From a virus, in IMG/VR virus record IMGVR_UViG_3300031957_003564, positions 1 to 35,843 of that record: a stretch of DNA of 35,843 bases. One strand, given 5' to 3'. The notes beneath the pieces are model-generated. The model did not search any database. It saw nothing but the letters and a program-made list of their open reading frames with translations, and had not been told where the DNA came from. The position numbers and the translations under genes are program-made. This document shows, one piece after another, positions 28,880 through 35,843 of this stretch (its first letter is position 1; each line of letters begins with the position of its first letter).

Positions 28880-29772
28880 TTAGGACAGACGTGATTGGAG
28901 TTATCGGTCAAGGTTTTGTTGGTGGAGCCTTGCGAAGAGGTTTTGAAAAAGTCACCGATTTGACTGTCGAAGCTTTTGATATTGCAAAACCACAATTATC
29001 GACGTGCGATACGGCCGACCAGCTTTTCGAAAAGGCAGACGTTATTTTCGTTTGTGTTCCTACTCCTATGAAGAAATCTGGCAAGTGCGATACGAGGATC
29101 GTCGAGTCCGTTCTGAACGAAATCCACCAGTATTCTGTAGACAACGATAGTCCAAAGATTGCTGTTGTCAAGTCAACGATTCCCCCTGGGTCAACGGCAC
29201 TTTGGAACGATAAGTTTGGTCGATCGAAAATGCGGGTCGTTTTCAATCCAGAGTTTCTTACGGAAGCAAACGCTGACAACGACTTCCTAAATCAAAACAG
29301 GATCGTTTTAGGCGGTCCAAAGGAATCCGTGAAGATCGTTGCAAAGATCTTTGAGAAGGTTGCCTGGGCCAACAGGCCAAAGTTCACTTGTGAAATTGTG
29401 CAAACCAGCTCAACAACTGCAGAGCTCACCAAGTACGTTACAAACTGCTACCTTGCAATGAAGGTTTCTTTTTCAAACGAAATCTACCAATTAGCAGGGG
29501 CTCTCGGTGTCGACTACGACGAGTTGATGGATACAGCAACCCTTGACAAGAGGATCTCAAGAAAGCATACACACGTTCCAGGGCCTGACGGTGCTAAGGG
29601 ATTTGGTGGACACTGTTTTCCGAAGGATCTCAGGGGACTCATTTATGTTGCAAAGGCTCTCGATGTCGATCCTCTCATCTTACAATCAGTGTGGGATAAG
29701 AACGAGTCGGTAAGGCCGGCCTGGGCAAGAGATTGGGAAAGCATGAAAGGAAGAGCCGTCTCTGAGGACTGA
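28876..29772 (+). CDS. UDP-glucose/GDP-mannose 6-dehydrogenase-like protein, short form
   Basis: A 298-residue protein from GTG 28876 (GTGA overlap; GGAG 8 bases upstream; TTG 28870 is an alternative). It has the NAD motif GVIGQGFVGG, FVCVPTPM, STIPPGST, the conserved FNPEFLTEANA, KYVTNCYLAMKVSF with the catalytic Lys, and GFGGHCFPKDL with the catalytic Cys (C247). The usual C-terminal UDP-binding domain (about 100 or more residues) is missing; the coding region stops soon after the central domain. Other short forms exist in phages as far as I recall. It may use a shorter substrate or work with a partner. Confidence 0.85.
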   Translation: MIRTDVIGVIGQGFVGGALRRGFEKVTDLTVEAFDIAKPQLSTCDTADQLFEKADVIFVCVPTPMKKSGKCDTRIVESVLNEIHQYSVDNDSPKIAVVKSTIPPGSTALWNDKFGRSKMRVVFNPEFLTEANADNDFLNQNRIVLGGPKESVKIVAKIFEKVAWANRPKFTCEIVQTSSTTAELTKYVTNCYLAMKVSFSNEIYQLAGALGVDYDELMDTATLDKRISRKHTHVPGPDGAKGFGGHCFPKDLRGLIYVAKALDVDPLILQSVWDKNESVRPAWARDWESMKGRAVSED

Positions 29773-29775
29773 GCA

Positions 29776-29813
29776 TTAACTTATTATCGAGGCTAGGTTA
29801 CAATGACCTAGCC
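29776..29813 (+). promoter_or_regulatory. Promoter overlapped by a perfect dyad (operator-like)
   Basis: TTAACT (29776-29781), 17 bases, TACAAT (29799-29804). The perfect inverted repeat GGCTAGGT (29791-29798) / ACCTAGCC (29806-29813) has a 7-base centre containing the -10 box. A protein bound here would block the promoter. As RNA the repeat makes an 8-base-pair hairpin followed by only TTT, so it could also be a weak terminator of the dehydrogenase gene. Confidence 0.5.
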
Positions 29814-29826
29814 TTTGGTGTATCTA

Positions 29827-31068
29827 ATGGAAAGAAAGAAGTACAAAGTTTTGATGTTGGCTGATCACGCCCTGAGTACATCCGGCGTAGGAACCCAGTC
29901 CAGACATTTGATCAACGGATTGTTGAAGAAGGGAGGCTGGTCCTTCAGACAGTTTGGTGCTGCAATTAAGCACGACAACTACAACACCGTCGTTGTCAAT
30001 GAAGACTTCATCATCAAGCCCGTGGATGGTTTTGGAAATCCAGACATGCTGAGAGTCACTCTGGCAACGGAGAAGCCGGACGTTCTACTGCTCTTTACTG
30101 ATCCGAGATTCTTCATTTGGGTTTGGGAGATGGAAGATGAAATCCATCAGATCTGCCCTATTGCATACTGGCACGTTTGGGACAATAGGCCAACACCTCG
30201 CTTCAACGATTCCCTGTATGAAAGCACCGACTTGATCAACTGCCACAGTCATTTGACGTACGAGATGGTCAAAGAAAACTTTCCGGAAAAGACAAATTTC
30301 GTTCCGCATGCACTTCCGGAGGATCTGTACTTTCCGCTCGGAGATGTTGCGAAAAAGTCATATCGCCGACAGCTTCTAGGAAACGAAAAGGCCGATCACT
30401 TCATCGCATTCTGGATGAACAGGAATGCAAAGCGTAAGCGTCCGAACGATGTTCTGTTGTCATGGCAAAAGTTTATGCAGCAGCTAGAGAAGCAGGGAAA
30501 GAAGGATGCACTTCTGATCATGCATACCGATCCGCACGACAGTGAAGGTCCAAATCTCCAGCAGACTGCAGAAATGCTCGGCATTCAGGAAAGTGTTCTG
30601 TTTTCAAATCAGAGAGTTGACTTTGAAAAGATCAACATCATGCACAATATTGCCGACGTGACTCTCAACATCTCTTTTGCCGAAGGGTTTGGCCTTGGAA
30701 CTCTAGAGTCAATGCAATGCGGAACTCCCATCATCGCAGCAAAAACTGGCGGCCTGACAAGGCAAGTTGTTGACCATCGCGATGGAAGCGAAAACGGAGT
30801 TGCTCTGCCAATTGCAACCAGATCACTGGTGGGATCCCAACAGGTTCCGTTTATTTACGAGGACTATGCTTCGGTAGACGATGCTGCAGATGCGTTGTTG
30901 AAAATGTATTCGCTGAATCCGGAAGAAAGAAAGAACTTGAGTGAAAAGGTGAGATCCTATGTCACGTCTGAGTTCAACTACCAAAACACGATTGACATGT
31001 GGGACGATACTCTTCGCGATCTAATCGAAAACTGGGAGAGAGATAAGTTCACATTGGAGACGATGTAA
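29827..31068 (+). CDS. GT4-family glycosyltransferase
   Basis: A 413-residue GT-B enzyme. ATG 29827 is preferred over TTG 29815, which lies against the dyad. N-domain: ALSTSGVGTQSRHLINGL, the glycine-containing acceptor loop. C-domain: FWMNRNAKRKRPNDVL, VLFSNQRVDFEKIN, and AEGFGLGTLESMQCGTPIIA with the E-x7-E donor motif (about 287-295). Followed by a second GT4 gene in TAATG overlap. It may have its own regulated promoter. Confidence 0.9.
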   Translation: MERKKYKVLMLADHALSTSGVGTQSRHLINGLLKKGGWSFRQFGAAIKHDNYNTVVVNEDFIIKPVDGFGNPDMLRVTLATEKPDVLLLFTDPRFFIWVWEMEDEIHQICPIAYWHVWDNRPTPRFNDSLYESTDLINCHSHLTYEMVKENFPEKTNFVPHALPEDLYFPLGDVAKKSYRRQLLGNEKADHFIAFWMNRNAKRKRPNDVLLSWQKFMQQLEKQGKKDALLIMHTDPHDSEGPNLQQTAEMLGIQESVLFSNQRVDFEKINIMHNIADVTLNISFAEGFGLGTLESMQCGTPIIAAKTGGLTRQVVDHRDGSENGVALPIATRSLVGSQQVPFIYEDYASVDDAADALLKMYSLNPEERKNLSEKVRSYVTSEFNYQNTIDMWDDTLRDLIENWERDKFTLETM

Positions 31069-32219
31069 TGAAAAACGTGGTTGTAAGAGCGCCGCTGCTA
31101 ACAATGAGCGGCTATGGTGTGCATTCCAGGCAGCTATACAAGTGGCTTGAGAAAAAAGAAGGTGTGAACATTCATTCTAATATTGTTCCATGGGGAAGAA
31201 CGTCCTGGCTCCTCAACGAACAGTGGGATTCCGGAGTCATCGGTAGAATTATGCAATCTTCGGCCGGCAACGGTCCAAGACCAGATGTTTCCTTCCAGCT
31301 CCAGCTTCCGAACGAGTGGGATCCTAACTTGGCACCGATTAACATCGGGATTACGGCAGCAGTTGAAACCGATGTTTGCAATCCACAGTGGGTTGAATGT
31401 TGTAATCGAATGACAGCAGTGGTCGTTCCATCCCAACACACTGCAAATGTTCTGAACTCATCTGGAAAGATCACCGTTCCGCTACACGTTGTTGGTGAGT
31501 CTTTTATCGATGAGTGCGTAACAGCAGAGCCTTCGAAACTCAATTTGGATACAAAGTTCAACTTCCTTGTTCTCGGTCAACTAACTGACCACAATCCTTA
31601 TCACGATAGGAAGAATGTCATGTTCACACTTCGCTGGCTTTGTGAAGCATTTGCTGACGACCCGGATGTTGGAATCATCATCAAAACAAACAGCGGAAAG
31701 GGAACTAAGATCGACCGGCGCGTTACAAGAAACGTGCTTCAAAATGTTCTGAAAGAGATTCGACCCGGATTGTTCCCGCGAGTCCATTTCCTGCATGGTC
31801 ACATGGACCCAGATGAAATTGCCGGACTCTACAAGGAAGAATCGGTCAAAGCGCTCGTTTCGGCAACAAGGGGAGAAGGATTTGGTCTTCCGTTACTCGA
31901 GGCTGCGGCATGTGATCTACCGGTGATTGCAACAAACTGGTCTGGTCATCTTGATTTTCTTAACCTGCAAAATTGGCTTAAGGTCGACTACAAATTGCAA
32001 CAAATTCCAGATCAGCGATGTGATCAGAACATCTTTGTGAAAGGTGCTCGCTGGGCTGAACCAGACGAGGAAAGCTTTAAGTCAATTGTTCAAAAGTTCA
32101 GAAAGAAGCCTGAAAAGCCACAGCAATGGGCAACAGAACTTGGGAAAAATGTGAGAGACAAGTTCTCGCAAGAAAGTATTTGCAAGCAGTACGATGCAGC
32201 AATTGGGAGTTTCTTATGA
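31068..32219 (+). CDS. GT4-family glycosyltransferase
   Basis: A 383-residue GT-B enzyme. MSGYGVHSRQLYKWL is the N-terminal loop; VVVPSQHTANVL, FLVLGQLTDHNPYHDRKN, and ATRGEGFGLPLLEAAACDLPVIATNWSGH follow; the last holds the E-x7-E pair and is a very clear GT4 signature. The gene overlaps the preceding one (TAATG) and the next by 4 bases. Two consecutive GT4 enzymes just before late structural genes suggest that the acceptor may be a virion protein; this is inference. Confidence 0.9.
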   Translation: MKNVVVRAPLLTMSGYGVHSRQLYKWLEKKEGVNIHSNIVPWGRTSWLLNEQWDSGVIGRIMQSSAGNGPRPDVSFQLQLPNEWDPNLAPINIGITAAVETDVCNPQWVECCNRMTAVVVPSQHTANVLNSSGKITVPLHVVGESFIDECVTAEPSKLNLDTKFNFLVLGQLTDHNPYHDRKNVMFTLRWLCEAFADDPDVGIIIKTNSGKGTKIDRRVTRNVLQNVLKEIRPGLFPRVHFLHGHMDPDEIAGLYKEESVKALVSATRGEGFGLPLLEAAACDLPVIATNWSGHLDFLNLQNWLKVDYKLQQIPDQRCDQNIFVKGARWAEPDEESFKSIVQKFRKKPEKPQQWATELGKNVRDKFSQESICKQYDAAIGSFL

Positions 32220-32518
32220 TGCATGAGTACTGGATGATTCCGACCATTGCTTTGCTGTCGATTATCAGCGTCTTCACTACTTACTACTGCATTTATTTTG
32301 CGAGAAAGCTCCTGTTTGTTACCGAGCAGATAGAGAGTTCACTAGATATACTTGACGAAAGATATGCATCGATCGATCGAATTTTGCAAATACCTCTGTT
32401 TCATGACAGCCGTGAGGTTCGACAGGTGCTAAAGGATATTAAGGCCAGCAGAGACGCCATATTAGAGGTTGCGGCAGCAGTCGGCCGCGTGGAGGAAGCA
32501 GTTGACGAAGAAGGTTAA
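32216..32518 (+). CDS. Membrane-anchored coiled-coil protein
   Basis: A 100-residue protein starting ATG 32216 behind GGGAG. One membrane helix near residues 8-29 (IPTIALLSIISVF then TYYCIYFA) is followed by heptad-like helices (VTEQIESSLDILDERYAS, and REVRQVLKDIKASRDAI). Its gene is sandwiched between a GT4 gene and the late sigma gene and overlaps both. Function unknown; possible scaffold or membrane tether. Confidence 0.7.
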   Translation: MMHEYWMIPTIALLSIISVFTTYYCIYFARKLLFVTEQIESSLDILDERYASIDRILQIPLFHDSREVRQVLKDIKASRDAILEVAAAVGRVEEAVDEEG

Positions 32519-33233
32519 GAAGAAGATTCGCCGCCGCAGGTCTGGCAAAAGAAACATGTATTTCACGATGGATACTCAGGCAGCAATTGTCGAGTACCAG
32601 AATAGCGAATGCCAGAAAGAGCGTGAGGAGCTTTACAACAAGCAAATCAAGTATGCTTTCGAAAAGTTAGTAGAGAACTTGATTTTCGTATACGGTTTTC
32701 ACAACCCATACGAGAACACGAAGCACATGCAGTCTGATTGCGTTTCTTTCCTGTTCGAAACAATTCACAAGTGGAAGAAAGAAAAGGGCACGAAAGCGTT
32801 CTCATACTTCAACGTTGTGGCAAAAAACTGGTTGATCATGAATTCCAAGAAGAGACAGAAGCGAATTACTCGTCACGTCTCTTTCGAGAATCGCGACCTC
32901 CTAAGCGCGAGAGACAAGAAAGCAATCACATATCACCAGGTGATTCCCTCTGCAGACAAGGCACTCGATAAGATTGAATCAAGACAGCAGATTATCGACG
33001 CGATGAAAGCAATCAAAGATCAAACGTCTGTTGAGAATGAATTGTCTTGCATCAATGCAATTATCACAATGTTTGAAAACGTGGAGACTCTAGACTTTCT
33101 TAACAAGAGAGCTGTCTTTGTTTACGTCAGAGAGATCAGTGGCCTGGATAGAAAGCAGCTTTCAAAAGCTCTCGGTGCCATTCGAATTAAGTACGGCGCG
33201 ATTAGAGATAGTCAAGAGTTCGACATGTTTTAG
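32502..33233 (+). CDS. 55: T4 gp55-like late sigma factor
   Basis: A 243-residue sigma-type factor that directs host polymerase to phage late promoters. TTG 32502 is chosen because GGAGGA lies 5 bases upstream; earlier TTG 32469 has no such site. After a basic start (KKVKKKIRRRRSGKRN) comes MYFTMDTQAAIVEYQ, which I associate with gp55 of T4-like aquatic phages, then a region 2-like core: KLVENLIFVYGF, CVSFLFETIHKWKKEKGTKAFSYFNVVAKNWL with the aromatic -10-binding helix. No region 4 follows, as in gp55, which depends on gp33 and the gp45 clamp. Region 4-like protein is encoded at 10730-10987. Confidence 0.88.
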   Translation: MTKKVKKKIRRRRSGKRNMYFTMDTQAAIVEYQNSECQKEREELYNKQIKYAFEKLVENLIFVYGFHNPYENTKHMQSDCVSFLFETIHKWKKEKGTKAFSYFNVVAKNWLIMNSKKRQKRITRHVSFENRDLLSARDKKAITYHQVIPSADKALDKIESRQQIIDAMKAIKDQTSVENELSCINAIITMFENVETLDFLNKRAVFVYVREISGLDRKQLSKALGAIRIKYGAIRDSQEFDMF

Positions 33234-33241
33234 GAGAGTGT

Positions 33242-33610
33242 ATGCCAAAAACAAGAACCAATGCAGTTGAAAAATTAGAGAAGCTAGGAAAGAAAGTCAA
33301 ATCATTCTCAGAACTTCTAGACGGAATTGACACTCTCGAAGACAAGAAGAAGCTTCTGTGGAAAGAGATTTATGAAAATGCAATTTCCGATAGGGAAGCA
33401 GCTAGCACTCTATACACCGAGTTGTACTTAAACTTGAATGGCGGAACTCAGGACCACGTTGCTGCAGGTTCGATCATGACAAAATATCTTGAGAGAATGT
33501 GCAAGTCAAACGAGCAGATTTTGAAGCTAGCAGAACTGATTGCAAGAGAAGAGACCAAGGCATCTAAAATTGATGCTGAAGACATGTTTACAGCTATCAA
33601 CGGGGGATAG
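33242..33610 (+). CDS. Hypothetical 122-residue helical protein
   Basis: A soluble, helical protein starting ATG 33242 after AGGAG. Segments: KLEKLGKKVKSFSELLD, WKEIYENAISDREAAS, YTELYLNLNGG, KYLERMCKSNEQILKLAELI. No membrane or metal motif. It lies between the late sigma gene and a spike gene, with only 8 bases to its neighbour. Position fits a conserved late-region protein of T4-like phages, but I cannot name it. Confidence 0.7.
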   Translation: MPKTRTNAVEKLEKLGKKVKSFSELLDGIDTLEDKKKLLWKEIYENAISDREAASTLYTELYLNLNGGTQDHVAAGSIMTKYLERMCKSNEQILKLAELIAREETKASKIDAEDMFTAINGG

Positions 33611-35074
33611 GTGGGTCGCGCACAAGACATCGGTAGCTCACAATCAAAAGCAACCACGAACAACGGCAGGCGGCCGCCCTCCGGCTCAGCACCATTTTTG
33701 CGTGCTGTCGTCATTGACCTCATTTCAGATCCTGCGTATCTCACAGACGAAGAACTATCGGATCTATTCGGTGAGATTTCAAATCCTGGAATCCTGTCAG
33801 GAAACGCAAGCGTTCCAGCATACGACCCTAACGTCGACGACGTTTCGAAACTAAGGGTTTTGATCCCCAGAAACACACTAAAGATTCAGATCGTAACAGA
33901 CGGAGCCGGAAAGGGAACGCTGAGTCCTTCACTCTGTTTTCCGTTTTTCTCCCCGCACGTTCAGCTTCCAGTTAAGCCCGGCGAACAGGTTTGGATCTAC
34001 AACGATAACCCGGGTAGCCCATACCTCTACTGGATGTCTAGAATTGCAGGCCCAGGTTTTGTCGATGATATTAACTACACGCACCTCGATCGGCAAATAC
34101 TTCCCGGTGCAGAGGGCATCGAACCGACATTCCCGAACGGAGACGGAACACAGGCAAACCGAACAATCGGAATTGATGACACTTACGAAACAATCGTTGG
34201 TGAATCGGCATCCGGTCTATCGTTCACTCCTGAGACAGTTCCGAGATTTACGAGACGCCCCGGTGATCTCGCATTGCAGGGATCCAACAATACGCTGATC
34301 CTCATGGGCGACGACCGAGGTTGGGGAGCTGATGAATCACCGGGTGACAGTGCAACGTCAAATGCATCAAAAACTGACTCAGAGAGACAGAGAGTGCTTG
34401 CAGGAAGCATCGATGTTGTCGCTGGCAGAGGGCGTTTCCTTGCAGATCCGGGCTCGGATCCCTCGAATACTTCACCGAAGTCAGTTGAAAATGCTAGAGA
34501 CGAAACCGAGTCAGACAAGTTCTTCGTGAATCCAACAGAGGGTGATCCTGACTTTGTCCGGGATTCCAGCCGAGTTTACGTTTCCATGAACACTGACGGT
34601 GATGCAAAGCTCGGACTTGAATTTCCTGACATTGACGGTACCGCGGTTCCGGATGTTGAGCAGTCACCGTTCGTGATTGTCAAATCAGACGAAATCAGGA
34701 TCGTCGCAAGAAAAGATGGCAACAACGACATCAATGGAAGCATCAAGATTGTTAAAGAAGGCGAAGAAGGTGAAGATAAGGCTGTTATTGTAATTCAGCC
34801 AGATGGCTCTATTCTCATCAGTGGCCCGAAAGTTTCAATTGGAACGGGTGACACAGACGACAGTCAGGTCTTAATTGGAAACGATTCTAGCGCTGATCAC
34901 CTTGTCAAGGGTGAGACACTCGAGGAAAAGCTAAACGCCCTGGTAGATAAGCTTGATGGTCACACGCACCCTAGCCCGGCCGGTCCGACAGGGCCTCCAG
35001 TTGCTGCAGATGGACCACCGGTGTTTCCTCGAGGCTTCGATGCATCATTCAGCGAAGTCGGAAGAGTCAAATAA
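33611..35074 (+). CDS. Baseplate hub/spike-like virion protein
   Basis: A 487-residue protein starting GTG 33611 directly after the previous stop. The first ~180 residues include LRAVVIDLISDPAYLTDEE and PVKPGEQVWIYNDNPGSPYLYWM, which resembles an OB-fold barrel at the base of phage hubs. A Ser/Asp-rich middle follows. The C-terminal part has IQPDGSILISGPKVSIG, typical of beta-helix spikes, and DGHTHPSPAGPTGPP, the HxH tip seen in membrane-piercing spikes that bind iron. Likely T4 gp5-like or gpV-like in role. It lacks an obvious lysozyme domain, unlike T4 gp5. Confidence 0.75.
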   Translation: MGRAQDIGSSQSKATTNNGRRPPSGSAPFLRAVVIDLISDPAYLTDEELSDLFGEISNPGILSGNASVPAYDPNVDDVSKLRVLIPRNTLKIQIVTDGAGKGTLSPSLCFPFFSPHVQLPVKPGEQVWIYNDNPGSPYLYWMSRIAGPGFVDDINYTHLDRQILPGAEGIEPTFPNGDGTQANRTIGIDDTYETIVGESASGLSFTPETVPRFTRRPGDLALQGSNNTLILMGDDRGWGADESPGDSATSNASKTDSERQRVLAGSIDVVAGRGRFLADPGSDPSNTSPKSVENARDETESDKFFVNPTEGDPDFVRDSSRVYVSMNTDGDAKLGLEFPDIDGTAVPDVEQSPFVIVKSDEIRIVARKDGNNDINGSIKIVKEGEEGEDKAVIVIQPDGSILISGPKVSIGTGDTDDSQVLIGNDSSADHLVKGETLEEKLNALVDKLDGHTHPSPAGPTGPPVAADGPPVFPRGFDASFSEVGRVK

Positions 35075-35508
35075 TGCCACTGAATCCAGCCGGACCTGAT
35101 TTAAGTTTTTTTGACGACCCTCCTTCGAGCGCAGAGGAGGCAGCTGAAAAATGGGCAACATCGTTGGGCAACTATGCTTTAACGCTAACGCAGGTTTCAG
35201 TAACCGTCGAAGATGCAAGGCCTATTCTTCAAACGTCGCTAACTGCCACTTTGCAAACCTCAACTGATGCTGCTACATCTTTTGACGCCGCACTTGCAGC
35301 GTTTGCTACGACAGTTGCTGCAGGAATGGCACCAGCTTTTGTTGGAGTTCCACCAGCAACGCCATTTTCTGAGATAGTGTTTCCACCTGGGACGCTATAT
35401 CCAGATTCGGCATCTGCGAAATCAGCAATAGGTGCTCTAATTTACTCTTGGTTCATTACTGGATTGGCAACGCCCTCTGTAGGTGGATCATCAATTCCAT
35501 GGTCTTAG
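35074..35508 (+). CDS. Ala/Thr-rich probable structural protein
   Basis: A 144-residue protein with ATG overlapping the previous stop. Low in charge and rich in Ala, Ser, Thr and Pro, for example DAALAAFATTVAAG and FVGVPPATPFSEIVFPPG. No membrane segment is certain, although the middle is fairly hydrophobic. Lying between the spike and gp25-like genes it is probably a baseplate-associated protein. Not recognised as a named family. Confidence 0.7.
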   Translation: MPLNPAGPDLSFFDDPPSSAEEAAEKWATSLGNYALTLTQVSVTVEDARPILQTSLTATLQTSTDAATSFDAALAAFATTVAAGMAPAFVGVPPATPFSEIVFPPGTLYPDSASAKSAIGALIYSWFITGLATPSVGGSSIPWS

Positions 35509-35551
35509 GCTGAGCACTCCACGATCTGCATATTTATGGATGAGGTGAGAT

Positions 35552-35843
35552 GTGCCTTCCGGTAACAGAAAAGTTTATAGCTTCAAATCCGTCGGTCAGA
35601 CGAGCCAGGAAGCGGCAGAACAGAGGGCGGTAACAACTCGAAGACCGCCTATTGGAATCAAAACACCAATCCAGTTTTCAACAGGCGACGGTCTGTTTGA
35701 TATGCACACCGTTGCTCTTGACAACATTCGAGATAACCTAAAGAATCTACTGCTGACCAATCATGGGGAAAGGGTGGGGCTTTACGATTTTGGAGCAAAT
35801 CTTTCTCCGCTTCTTTTCAACTTAGGAACTGAAGATTTTGATG
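35552..35843 (+). CDS. 25: gp25/GPW-like baseplate wedge protein (partial)
   Basis: The first 97 codons are present and the window cuts the gene. GTG 35552 follows GAGGTGAG (35542-35549). After a Ser/Arg-rich N-terminus comes GIKTPIQFSTGDGLFDMH, then IRDNLKNLLLTNHGERVG and LYDFGANLSPLLFNLG, the gp25/GPW signature (tx-GERVxx-FG-LxxLLF). T4 gp25 is part of the baseplate wedge core and starts sheath assembly. This confirms a contractile-tailed phage. T4 gp25 is 132 residues, so about 40-50 residues are probably missing. Confidence 0.9.
   Translation, partial: MPSGNRKVYSFKSVGQTSQEAAEQRAVTTRRPPIGIKTPIQFSTGDGLFDMHTVALDNIRDNLKNLLLTNHGERVGLYDFGANLSPLLFNLGTEDFD

Noticed and set aside
31172-31561. 129-residue minus-strand frame inside the second GT4 gene
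   Set aside because: Antisense to strong GT4 motifs and without a ribosome site.
35531-35541. T4-late-like sequence CATAAATA on the minus strand
   Set aside because: It points away from any minus-strand gene, so it is probably chance.

Overview
The window is part of the genome of a large tailed, T4-related (contractile-tail) bacteriophage with a Gram-negative host, probably marine or freshwater. The phage call rests on a gp55-like late sigma factor (32502-33233), a spike/hub-like virion protein ending in a HTH-containing tip (33611-35074), a gp25/GPW-type baseplate wedge protein cut by the window end (35552-35843), a PhoH protein, an Hsp20, and dense head-to-tail gene packing with GTGA/ATGA/TTGA overlaps. 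Lipoprotein signals point to a Gram-negative host. No host or phage name can be read from the sequence. No CRISPR array, insertion sequence, integrase or ordinary tRNA was seen.

Layout. (1) 1-1847: end of an unknown gene, a run of tiny membrane and lipoprotein genes, one clear Rho-independent terminator, and two related small basic proteins. (2) 1939-3147: Hsp20 converging on a secreted trypsin-like protease. (3) 3227-8362: a eukaryotic-type phosphomannomutase, an AT-hook protein, an XPD/DinG-like Fe-S helicase, an HldE-like nucleotidyltransferase, a mannose-6-phosphate isomerase-type cupin and a very divergent GroEL-like protein. (4) 8406-10987: small genes including an Hc1 histone-like protein, then a tmRNA gene encoding the tag ANNNNYELALAA, a protein with repeated Gly-Tyr motifs, and a sigma-region-4-like protein on the minus strand. 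(5) 11054-12370: PIN-PhoH fusion. (6) 12491-27043: an uninterrupted plus-strand glycosylation island with about eight glycosyltransferases or glycosyltransferase-like genes, three methyltransferases, a CMP-sugar synthetase next to a GT29 sialyltransferase and an HpaI-type aldolase, and two fusions to HAD phosphatase domains. It looks more AT-rich than its flanks, most clearly from about 16 to 27 kb. (7) 27166-32219: SDR epimerase, RecB/Cas4-like Fe-S nuclease, UDP-glucose dehydrogenase-like protein and two GT4 enzymes. (8) 32216-35843: late sigma factor and tail/baseplate genes.

How the genes may work together. The sugar genes could supply several activated sugars (mannose, heptose-like, CMP-ulosonic acid, uronic acid) and assemble a complex glycan on the virion, the phage DNA or the host surface. 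A second theme is takeover of host protein quality control and chromatin: Hsp20, chaperonin-like protein, tmRNA and histone-like protein. A third is transcription: gp55-like sigma plus a small sigma-region-4-like protein. The functional links are inference; the domain calls come from motifs read by eye without database searches.
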